Source: Euryarchaeota archaeon UBA462
GTDB taxonomy: Archaea; Thermoplasmatota; Poseidoniia; Poseidoniales; Thalassarchaeaceae
Direction: 5' to 3'
Assembly (NCBI GenBank): GCA_002506755.1
Contig: DAYD01000008.1
Coordinates: 29,601-93,600, forward strand
Length of the DNA stretch: 64,000 nucleotides
Part shown: piece by piece, positions 9,466 to 16,759 of the stretch
Position numbering within the stretch: the stretch's first letter is position 1
Layout of the letters: every line of letters starts with the position of its first letter
Notes under the pieces: generated by a model
Seen by the model: only the letters and a program-made list of their open reading frames with translations
What the model was told of the DNA's origin: nothing
The model's database searches: none
Position numbers and translations under genes: made by a program

Positions 9466-9499
9466 GTTTTTCGGAGCAGAGACCTTGACTTAGATTTGG

Positions 9500-10165
9500 C
9501 TAATCAGTCGCTTGCTGCTTTTTCCTCTTCCAGACGGCTCTGTACCTTGTTGATTCTTTGCCTTCTATCTGGGAAATTAATAATTCGACCTTATCTAACC
9601 CCTTCCCTATCCGCTTAATAAAGTCGAGAGAAAGTGGCCATGGGGGGCCTGAGTCTTCATCGCGTGCTTCCTTCAATTTACCTATGCAAACTAGGTGTCC
9701 CCCCTCGGAGACTAGTGGGGCAAGTCTTTCTGAGGCTATTTTTCCTATTTTTCTCGGAATAGCCTGGATAATATGCACCTCCAAGACCAAATCATAGGAG
9801 GCAGTCCAAGAACTTGGTAATTCTAGTAGGTCTTCCACTAGCCACTCTACAGAAACGTCTCCATGCAGGTTTTTTGCCCAATCAATAGCAGAGTTAGAAA
9901 TATCGAAAGCAGTTACTTCCCAGCCCATCTTGCTCAGGAATGCTGCATCCTCACCAAGACCGCACCCCACCACAAGGGCCTTGCCACGGTATTCGGTAGA
10001 TTTCACCCATTCAACCAAATATGGATGGGGCTCTCTCCAATCCCACGGAATTAGGTCCCTTTCCTCATCTGAGTGTTTGTAGAGGTCCTCAAACCAAGAT
10101 AGTGGGTCATCCGATTCAAGGGAACGATTGAAAATTTCCAGCATCTTCTCCCGGGCATCGTCCAT
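9500..10165 (-). CDS. Class I SAM-dependent methyltransferase
   Basis: 221 residues. Motif I is VVGCGLGEDAAFLS near residue 66, followed by the acidic motif II residue in VTAFDISNSAI. A LVEDLLELP motif III and YDLVLEVHII motif IV complete the Rossmann-type SAM domain. The N-terminal region, with DLIPWDWREPHPYL before motif I, resembles thiopurine S-methyltransferase/TehB-like small-molecule methyltransferases, so a small-molecule acceptor is more likely than RNA. It starts at ATG 10165, 9 bp after the icd stop codon, so the two are probably co-transcribed. No specific substrate can be given. Confidence 0.82.
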   Translation of the reverse strand: MDDAREKMLEIFNRSLESDDPLSWFEDLYKHSDEERDLIPWDWREPHPYLVEWVKSTEYRGKALVVGCGLGEDAAFLSKMGWEVTAFDISNSAIDWAKNLHGDVSVEWLVEDLLELPSSWTASYDLVLEVHIIQAIPRKIGKIASERLAPLVSEGGHLVCIGKLKEARDEDSGPPWPLSLDFIKRIGKGLDKVELLISQIEGKESTRYRAVWKRKKQQATD

Positions 10166-10174
10166 GTTTTCAAC

Positions 10175-11404
10175 CTACATATTGGCGACTATTGCTTTAC
10201 CGAATTCTGAACAAGATAGCAGTTTAGCATCCTTCATTAGACGCTCAAAGTCATATGTCACTGTACCGGCAGAGATTGCACCTTCCATGCCCTTGATGAT
10301 CAAGTCCGCCGCTTCACCCCAACCTATGTGTCGCAGCATCATCTCAGCAGAGAGGATTAGGCTCCCGGGGTTTACTTTGTCCTGACCCGCGTATTTCGGA
10401 GCTGTGCCATGGGTAGCTTCGAAAATTGCTATGCCGGTATCGTAGTTGACATTAGCCCCGGGTGCAATTCCAATTCCTCCTACTTGAGCGGCAAGAGCAT
10501 CTGATATGTAGTCGCCATTAAGGTTCATTGTTGTCAGAACGTCATACTCATTTGGTCTTGTCAACAGTTGTTGGAGCATTGCGTCAGCAATTACGTCCTT
10601 TACAGTAATTTTTGTTCCAGTATTTGGATTGGTAAGACAACACCATGGACCCCCATCTATCTCCGTAGCTCCGAATTCTTCTTTGGCCAACTGGTAACCC
10701 CAGTCCCTAAAACCCCCCTCGGTGAATTTCATTATGTTTCCCTTGTGGACTAAAGTAACGCTTTTCCTATCATTATCTATCGCGTATTTGATTGCAGCTC
10801 GGACAATTCTCGCAGTTCCTTCCTTGCTGATTGGCTTTATTCCGATACCAGATGTCGATGGGAATCTAATTTTGTCGACTCCCATTTCGTCCTGAAGGAA
10901 ATCAATTAGCTTGCTGGCTCCGTCACTTCCGCTCTCCCATTCTATTCCTGCGTAGACATCCTCACTATTTTCCCTGAAAATAACCATATCGACAGCACCA
11001 GGATCTCTCACCGGGCTGGGAGTACCCTCAAACCATCTAACGGGCCTTACACATGCAAACAGATCCAATTGCTGCCTCAGAGCTACATTTAGGCTCCTAA
11101 TCCCCCCTCCAACGGGAGTTGTAAGTGGACCCTTGATTGATATGAGTCCTTGACGCATGGAGTTCTTTGTTTCTTCAGGAAGCCATTCACCGACTGCATC
11201 GAATGCTTTTTGACCGGCAAGGACCTCTTGCCAGTTTATTTTCCTATTACCATCGTAGGCCTTGTTTACGGCGGAATTTACCACAGAAATCATCACTGGA
11301 GTGATATCGGTCCCAATTCCATCCCCCTCTATGTAGTGTATCTTAGGGTTGCTTGGAACCTCCAATCGGCCATCAGAAATTGAAATCGTTTCTGTCTTAG
11401 TCAT
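10175..11404 (-). CDS. icd: Isocitrate dehydrogenase (NADP+), bacterial Icd type
   Basis: 409 residues from ATG 11404 (MTKTETISIS); a longer frame to 11452 would run into the divergent osmC-like gene. Oxidative decarboxylation of isocitrate to 2-oxoglutarate in the TCA cycle. The isocitrate-binding serine motif is GIRSLNVALRQQ. GTAPKYAGQDKVNPGS near residue 340 contains the Lys-Tyr pair that selects NADP+ in the Escherichia coli enzyme. The last 50 residues (AADLIIKGMEGAISAGTVTY, ending EFGKAIVANM) look almost like the enterobacterial protein. This resemblance suggests bacterial origin. A TATA-like box centred 26 nt upstream supports a leaderless mRNA. Confidence 0.95.
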   Translation of the reverse strand: MTKTETISISDGRLEVPSNPKIHYIEGDGIGTDITPVMISVVNSAVNKAYDGNRKINWQEVLAGQKAFDAVGEWLPEETKNSMRQGLISIKGPLTTPVGGGIRSLNVALRQQLDLFACVRPVRWFEGTPSPVRDPGAVDMVIFRENSEDVYAGIEWESGSDGASKLIDFLQDEMGVDKIRFPSTSGIGIKPISKEGTARIVRAAIKYAIDNDRKSVTLVHKGNIMKFTEGGFRDWGYQLAKEEFGATEIDGGPWCCLTNPNTGTKITVKDVIADAMLQQLLTRPNEYDVLTTMNLNGDYISDALAAQVGGIGIAPGANVNYDTGIAIFEATHGTAPKYAGQDKVNPGSLILSAEMMLRHIGWGEAADLIIKGMEGAISAGTVTYDFERLMKDAKLLSCSEFGKAIVANM

Positions 11405-11426
11405 TTTATCGTGCCTGCGAGTGATG

Positions 11427-11434
11427 AGATATAG
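11427..11434 (-). promoter_or_regulatory. TATA-like box of icd
   Basis: On the minus strand this reads CTATATCT. Its centre is about 26 nt before the icd ATG at 11404, the spacing expected for a leaderless archaeal transcript. It lies immediately before the start codon of the divergent OsmC-family gene, so the two promoters interleave. Confidence 0.5.
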
Positions 11435-11869
11435 ATGAAGCCAACCCTTCAAGGGGGTGGGTTTGTTCGAAGCTATGTGAACGGAGAGGTTCTTTGGACT
11501 AATGATGGAGGATATGTGGGGACAACTGGCGCGGGAAAAAGATTCGACATATACGGAGAATCAAGTCCTAGCCCGATGGAGATGGTTCTACATGGGCACG
11601 CAGCTTGCTCTCTGATTGATGTTATTGATGGACTGAAGCACCGAATAGAAAAACTACAATCTGCAAGAGTTGAGATCAATGCTTCAAGAGCAGAAGAGAG
11701 CCCCAAGGTTTTCACATCTATCCAGATGAATTACATAATTTCTGGAGATATTCCTGAAGCTCTGGTTCGTAGGCTAATTGAAAGCAGTCATGAAAAGTAT
11801 TGCAGCGTTGGCATAATGATTACTCGGTCAGGAGCTAGTCTTGACTGGACCCTTCGAATGGAGGGATAA
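11435..11869 (+). CDS. OsmC/Ohr-family protein
   Basis: 144 residues. The two cysteines typical of OsmC/Ohr thiol peroxidases are present. One is in HAACSLIDVIDGLKHR (near residue 58) and the other in HEKYCSVGIMITR (near residue 127), each in the conserved helix context. The family reduces organic hydroperoxides; this YhfA-like short form is less well characterised. The ATG at 11435 is only 30 bp from the divergent icd start. A GTG at 11477 (VNGEVLWTND) is an alternative start close to where family homology usually begins. A TTTTATC word about 28 nt before 11435 could serve as its TATA box, supporting the longer form. Confidence 0.82.
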   Translation: MKPTLQGGGFVRSYVNGEVLWTNDGGYVGTTGAGKRFDIYGESSPSPMEMVLHGHAACSLIDVIDGLKHRIEKLQSARVEINASRAEESPKVFTSIQMNYIISGDIPEALVRRLIESSHEKYCSVGIMITRSGASLDWTLRMEG

Positions 11870-11879
11870 TGAAGGTTAG

Positions 11880-11894
11880 ATTTCCATTGGAAAT
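11880..11894. terminator. Possible hairpin and T-rich terminator after the OsmC-family gene
   Basis: ATTTCCA and TGGAAAT form a perfect 7-bp inverted repeat around one base, 10 bp after the OsmC-family stop codon. They are followed by T-rich sequence (TTTTCAGATTTTTG). Position and composition suit a transcription end point, although archaeal termination mostly needs the T-tract alone. A protein-binding palindrome is an alternative. Confidence 0.35.
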
Positions 11895-12028
11895 TTTCAG
11901 ATTTTTGTCAAAATGCTGGCAAAGGTAGCCGATTCAATACTAATCATTAAAGGGCGCCCATTCGGAAACGCAACTCCCTTGCACAGGCGGGACCAATCCT
12001 GACTGTAAATAATGGGAGTGAGATAAAA

Positions 12029-15000
12029 ATGCAGACAAAAATTTCGTCATCTGATAAGAAGCTAGACTCTGAAAGCGGCCTAGTGGTGGAGAGGCGATTT
12101 ACCTCGGCAGGCCAAGACCCCTTCGACTCTTTCGAATGGATTACAATGGACGTCGAGATTCGGAACCCTGATGGCTCAATGGCCGATTCAATTGAAGGAG
12201 TTTCTCTCCCTTCTGGTTTCTCTGGAGTACCCGGAAAGGTCTGCGCCCAGAAATATCTACGCAAGGCGGGTGTTCCGAAGTATCTTCGGAACGTTCCCGA
12301 AGAGGGGGTGCCTGTCTGGCTACAGCGAAGTGAGCCAGATCACGAGCGGCTTCAGAAAGTTGATGTCGCCGATAGAATGGGTGGTGAGATTGACGGGAGG
12401 CAATTATTCCGTCGACTTGCAGGGACCTGGACCTACTGGGGCTGGAAGTACGGCTACTTCGCAAGCGAGGCAGATGCCCGCGCCTACTTCGATGAGATGT
12501 GTTACCTGATCGCTAGTCAGCGTTCCGCACCAAACAGCCCCCAGTGGTTCAACACAGGCTTACATTGGGCGTACGGAATCGAGGGGCCTGCCCAGGGCCA
12601 TAGTTTCGTTGACCCTGATACAGGTGTGTTGGGGAAGTCAACCAATGCATACGAGCACCCCCAGCCACATGCCTGCTTTATTCAATCTGTATCGGACTCC
12701 CTGGTGGGAGGGACAGATTCGATTATGGGTCTCTGGAACAGGGAGGCGCTGTTATTCAAATACGGTTCTGGGACAGGCTCAAATTTCTCGAACATCAGAG
12801 GTAGAGGGGAGCCTCTCTCTGGCGGAGGTACCTCGAGCGGACTGCTGTCGTTCTTGAAAATAGGAGATAGAGCCGCTGGGGCAATAAAGTCTGGAGGAAC
12901 AACTCGAAGGGCTGCGAAGATGGTGACACTCGACATGGATCATCCTGATATTGAAGAGTACATTGATTGGAAGCCTTCGGAAGAGGAAAAGGTCTCCGCA
13001 CTAGTTATCGGGAGTACAATCCTGCAGAAACACGCTGACTCCATTATGGAGTCGATTTGGTCATTTGGAGATGATGAGGGGAGGTTCAGTCAGAAAACGA
13101 ATCCAGGCCTAAAAAATGCCATGGTCAAGGCGATAAATGACAGTGTGCCGCAAGCTCATATCAAAAGAATAGTTGACCTTGCAGAACAAGGCTGGAAGGG
13201 CTTGGAATTCGAAGTGTTGGACACCGATTGGCAGGGAGAGGCTTACATGACTGTCTCGGGCCAAAATAGCAACAATTCTGTCAGAGTCCCGAATTCCTTT
13301 ATGGATGCAGTAGAATCAGGAGAAGGGTGGGGCCTATACTTCAGAACAGAAAGAGAACTGGCGGCTAACGAAGGAAGGGACCCAGTCCCGTGCAAAACCG
13401 TCGATTCTAGGGCACTTTGGGACAAGGTCGCATATACTGCATGGGCTTGTGCAGATCCTGGAGTGCAATTTGATACCACGATAAACGAGTGGCATACATG
13501 CCCTCAAGCTGGTAGGATCAATGGGTCTAATCCATGCTCTGAGTATATGTTCCTAGATGACACAGCCTGCAACCTAGCCAGCATCAACCTACTTCACTAC
13601 TATGATCTGGACACTCACACCTTCCAAATCGATGATTTCAGACACAGCGTGCGAATCTGGACAACGACCTTGGAAATTAGTGTTCTGATGGCTCAATTCC
13701 CGTCTGAATCTATTGCTAAGGGCTCCTACGATTACAGAACTTTGGGATTGGGCTACTGCAATATTGGATCACTGCTGACACACATGGGAATCCCATATGA
13801 TGATGAAAGGGCATTTTCAGTTTGTGGAGCGATTACCTCCATAATGTGTGGGGAATCCTATGCTACAAGTGCTGAGATGGCCTCACATCTGGGCCCATTT
13901 CCCGATTACGAGCGAAACTCGGAGGATATGCTTAGAGTGATGCGAAATCACCGAAGAGCTGCCTATGACGCTCCTGAAGAGGAATACGAAGGCATCACGG
14001 TCCCCCCTATGGGAATAGATTCGAAGAAGTGTCCAAAGGATTTGCTTGAGGCGGCTAGGAGCTGCTGGGATAGAGCAGTAATCGAGGGCGAGGAGCATGG
14101 ATATCGAAACGCACAGACGACAGTTATCGCTCCCACAGGAACGATAGGATTGGTAATGGGTGCTGACACCACGGGCATCGAGCCACAGTTCTCAATGGTT
14201 CAATACAAACAACTAGCTGGAGGGGGGTCTCTGAGAATTATCAACCAAGGCCTTCCCAGCGCACTATCAAGGCTAGGATACTCCAAATCTGAGGCGAAGG
14301 AAATTGAAGAGTATGTAGTAGGCACAGGCAGATTGAGTCCTTCAATTTCTCGTGACGTGCTGAAGAAGGCGGGATTGAGTCCCGAACAATTGAGTATGAT
14401 TGAGTCTGAACTACCAAAAGTATTCCACGTAAGGAACGCCTTCTCACCTGATATCTTAGGAAAGGATTTCTGTATCGAAAATCTTGGTATGTCGGAAGAT
14501 GATTTCTTTGTTGATGATGAGGGAGAAACCAAGTGTAGCAATCCTTGGTTCGATACTCTGGGTGAAATCGGAATGAGTAATGATGAGATTGAGGCGGCCA
14601 ACACGGAGATCATAGGCCGAGGAACGATTGAGGGCGCTCCTGGTCTGAAGGAAGAGCATCTTCCGATCTTCGACTGTGCACAACCATCTGGCTCCGGTGT
14701 GAGGTCGATTGCTCCAGCAGGGCACGTGAAGATGATGGCAGCGGCGCAACCGTTCATATCTGGAGCTATTTCGAAAACTATCAACATGCCATCGGACTGC
14801 TCAATTGAGGATGTTAGAGAGGCTTACAATCTCAGTCATGCTACAATGAACAAAGCATGTGCGGTTTACAGGGATGGAAGCAAGCTTTCTCAGCCTCTGA
14901 TGAGTCAATTAGTCGACTCGATGGAGCTTGAAGAGGAGGAGCAGGAAGTTGCTGAGATGATGGTTGAAGAGGCCGTTAGCGCAATCCCTGTCCCAGAAGA

Positions 15001-15682
15001 GGATGCCAGGCCCGTGGCGCAAGCCCTTGTTCAGAACTATATCGCGGCTAGAAGGCCCCTTCCTGACATGAAATCTGGAACTAACTTCAAGGCGAGGGTT
15101 GGCGGACACAGCGTCAGGCTAATCACTGGGGAGTATGAAGATGGAAGGCTTGGTGAAATATTCTTGCTGACATCAAAGGAAGGAGCTGCTTGGAGAGCCC
15201 TGTTGTCCCAATTTGCTATCGCGGTTTCCATAGGTTTGCAACATGGAGTACCGATAGATGCTTTCGTCAAATCTTTCACTTTCTCTAAGTTTGAGCCAAG
15301 TGGCATGATAGAAGGTGGAAGCGGTCGGGTTAAGATGTCATCCAGTATCATTGACTGGGTATTCAGGGAGCTTGGAATAAAATACGACGGCAGAGATGAC
15401 TTGGCTCATGTCGAAGCCGTTGACTTGGACCCGTTCTCTATTAGTAAACCAGAGATGACTAACCAGGGCCTATCGAGGTCCCAAGGTGAGAAAAGAGAGA
15501 TCCAAATGACTCTCGAGGCCGCGGTGGCTCCCATTGTTGACTCTGAGAGCGCTATCAGAAGGGCCGCGAAAGAGAGAGGTTTCACCGGGGACATATGTGA
15601 CGACTGTGGTGGTAGTCAGATGGTTAGGAACGGAACCTGTCTGAAGTGCAATGAGTGCGGCTCAACCACTGGTTGCTCTTGA
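12029..15682 (+). CDS. nrdJ: Adenosylcobalamin-dependent (class II) ribonucleoside-diphosphate reductase
   Basis: 1217 residues, the full length of the long single-chain B12-dependent family, with no intein interruption. It reduces ribonucleotides to deoxyribonucleotides using an adenosylcobalamin radical. The catalytic N-x-C-x-E triad is visible as NPCSE at residues 501-505, followed by TACNLASINL. Earlier, NSPQWFNTG and the glycine-rich GTGSNFSNIRG match the family, and PTGTIG is near residue 705. After the barrel comes a TSCPD-type domain (about 1020-1120). A four-cysteine zinc element (CDDCGG, CLKCNECG) ends in a redox-type CS tail (last 30 residues). PduO at 6853-7464 can supply the cofactor. 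A GGGAGTGAGAT sequence 10-18 nt upstream is a weak ribosome-binding site. Confidence 0.95.
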   Translation: MQTKISSSDKKLDSESGLVVERRFTSAGQDPFDSFEWITMDVEIRNPDGSMADSIEGVSLPSGFSGVPGKVCAQKYLRKAGVPKYLRNVPEEGVPVWLQRSEPDHERLQKVDVADRMGGEIDGRQLFRRLAGTWTYWGWKYGYFASEADARAYFDEMCYLIASQRSAPNSPQWFNTGLHWAYGIEGPAQGHSFVDPDTGVLGKSTNAYEHPQPHACFIQSVSDSLVGGTDSIMGLWNREALLFKYGSGTGSNFSNIRGRGEPLSGGGTSSGLLSFLKIGDRAAGAIKSGGTTRRAAKMVTLDMDHPDIEEYIDWKPSEEEKVSALVIGSTILQKHADSIMESIWSFGDDEGRFSQKTNPGLKNAMVKAINDSVPQAHIKRIVDLAEQGWKGLEFEVLDTDWQGEAYMTVSGQNSNNSVRVPNSFMDAVESGEGWGLYFRTERELAANEGRDPVPCKTVDSRALWDKVAYTAWACADPGVQFDTTINEWHTCPQAGRINGSNPCSEYMFLDDTACNLASINLLHYYDLDTHTFQIDDFRHSVRIWTTTLEISVLMAQFPSESIAKGSYDYRTLGLGYCNIGSLLTHMGIPYDDERAFSVCGAITSIMCGESYATSAEMASHLGPFPDYERNSEDMLRVMRNHRRAAYDAPEEEYEGITVPPMGIDSKKCPKDLLEAARSCWDRAVIEGEEHGYRNAQTTVIAPTGTIGLVMGADTTGIEPQFSMVQYKQLAGGGSLRIINQGLPSALSRLGYSKSEAKEIEEYVVGTGRLSPSISRDVLKKAGLSPEQLSMIESELPKVFHVRNAFSPDILGKDFCIENLGMSEDDFFVDDEGETKCSNPWFDTLGEIGMSNDEIEAANTEIIGRGTIEGAPGLKEEHLPIFDCAQPSGSGVRSIAPAGHVKMMAAAQPFISGAISKTINMPSDCSIEDVREAYNLSHATMNKACAVYRDGSKLSQPLMSQLVDSMELEEEEQEVAEMMVEEAVSAIPVPEEDARPVAQALVQNYIAARRPLPDMKSGTNFKARVGGHSVRLITGEYEDGRLGEIFLLTSKEGAAWRALLSQFAIAVSIGLQHGVPIDAFVKSFTFSKFEPSGMIEGGSGRVKMSSSIIDWVFRELGIKYDGRDDLAHVEAVDLDPFSISKPEMTNQGLSRSQGEKREIQMTLEAAVAPIVDSESAIRRAAKERGFTGDICDDCGGSQMVRNGTCLKCNECGSTTGCS

Positions 15683-15696
15683 AACGAAACTCTTGA

Positions 15697-15707
15697 GAGA
15701 AGTTCTC
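15697..15707. terminator. Small palindrome between convergent nrdJ and tfb
   Basis: GAGAAGTTCTC is a perfect 11-bp palindrome in the 31-bp gap between two convergent genes. It might help termination in either direction. The evidence is only position and symmetry, and no strong T-tract follows. Confidence 0.25.
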
Positions 15708-15713
15708 GACCTC

Positions 15714-16637
15714 TCATATCTCGAGCTCAATACTCAGGTTTTGAATGAGCTCCTTGTATCGGTTTCTAATTGTGACCTCAGTCACCCCGGCAACCTCAGC
15801 TACCTCTCTCTGAGTCCTACGCTTCCCGCAGAGGACACTCGCAATGTAGATGATTGAGGCTGCGATCCCTGTAGGTCCTCTTCCGCTAGTAAGCTCCTTC
15901 TCCTGTGCTGCTGCTATTAGCTCATACGCTTTAGCCTGCACTTCAGCATCAAGGTCTAGGCCCGAGCAAAATCTGGGAATGTAGTCTTCTGGCTTGGTCG
16001 GGGGGATTTTCATCCTTAATTCTCGCACCATGAATCTGTATGTCCTTCCAATCTCCTTCCTACCTGTTCTGCTTGCTTCTCCAATCTCATCCAGAGTTCT
16101 GGGGTTCTCGCAAATCCTGCAGGCAGCGTAGAGGCTGGCTGCTGCCACTCCTTCGATCGATCGACCTCTAATTAACCTAGCATCTACGGCCTTGCCATAG
16201 GTCACAGCCGCCGTTTCTCTGATAGTTTTGGGCAATTCTAACCTACTAGCCATTCTGTCTAATTCGGCCAATGCCATGGCCTTATTTCGCTCTGTGGCAT
16301 TGCTTACTCTAGATCGCTTTTGCCATTTTCTCATTCTGTAAAACTGGCTTCGATATCTACTGGAGATCGACTTCCCTGAGTAATCCTTGTTCTGCCAGTC
16401 TATGTCTGTTGAAAGGCCCTTATCATGCAGCATAACGGTCATCGGGGCACCGGTCCTTGCCCTCTGATCACCCTGTTCTGGGCTGAACACTCTCCATTCT
16501 GCGCCCTGATCAATCACCTTGTCCTCCAAAACGAGTCCGCAGTCATCGCATACTACTTCCCCTCTGGATTCGTCCTTACTCAAATTTCGGCTTCCACATT
16601 CATCGCACTTTACTGTATCCTCAACAAGGTATGACAT
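15714..16637 (-). CDS. tfb: Transcription initiation factor IIB (TFB)
   Basis: 307 residues, normal TFB size. The N-terminal zinc ribbon has CDECGS near residue 11 and CDDCGL near residue 30. The B-reader/linker follows (WRVFSPEQGDQRARTG). Two cyclin-like repeats of about 90 residues each come next (about 110-200 and 205-300); the second ends with the helix-turn-helix EVAEVAGVTEVTIRNRYKEL that reads the BRE. TFB bridges TBP on the TATA box to RNA polymerase. The ATG at 16637 is preceded by a perfect 8-base Shine-Dalgarno. Convergent with nrdJ, divergent from the aconitase-family gene. Archaea often carry several TFBs; whether this is the only one cannot be seen here. Confidence 0.97.
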   Translation of the reverse strand: MSYLVEDTVKCDECGSRNLSKDESRGEVVCDDCGLVLEDKVIDQGAEWRVFSPEQGDQRARTGAPMTVMLHDKGLSTDIDWQNKDYSGKSISSRYRSQFYRMRKWQKRSRVSNATERNKAMALAELDRMASRLELPKTIRETAAVTYGKAVDARLIRGRSIEGVAAASLYAACRICENPRTLDEIGEASRTGRKEIGRTYRFMVRELRMKIPPTKPEDYIPRFCSGLDLDAEVQAKAYELIAAAQEKELTSGRGPTGIAASIIYIASVLCGKRRTQREVAEVAGVTEVTIRNRYKELIQNLSIELEI

Positions 16638-16643
16638 TCATCC

Positions 16644-16651
16644 TCACCTCC
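16644..16651 (-). promoter_or_regulatory. Shine-Dalgarno of tfb
   Basis: The minus strand reads GGAGGTGA six bases before the tfb ATG, a full match to the archaeal 16S rRNA 3' end. It fixes the start and shows that this mRNA has a leader, unlike many neighbours. Confidence 0.8.
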
Positions 16652-16759
16652 TTTCTACGAAAGGTATTAAATCCGCGATTGGCATGTTATTTAAGTCTAT
16701 TATTTCAGAGCTAAGTCGATCTCAATCGAGAAGTTAGTTAATATGAAAAATCGAGAATC

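Noticed and set aside
11870..12028. Cobalamin riboswitch before the B12-dependent reductase
   Set aside because: No B12-box-like conserved core was found; only a small hairpin belonging to the end of the upstream gene is evident.
12029..15682. Intein in the ribonucleotide reductase
   Set aside because: The protein length is normal and the NPCSE and TACNLASINL region is continuous; no intein splice or homing endonuclease motifs.
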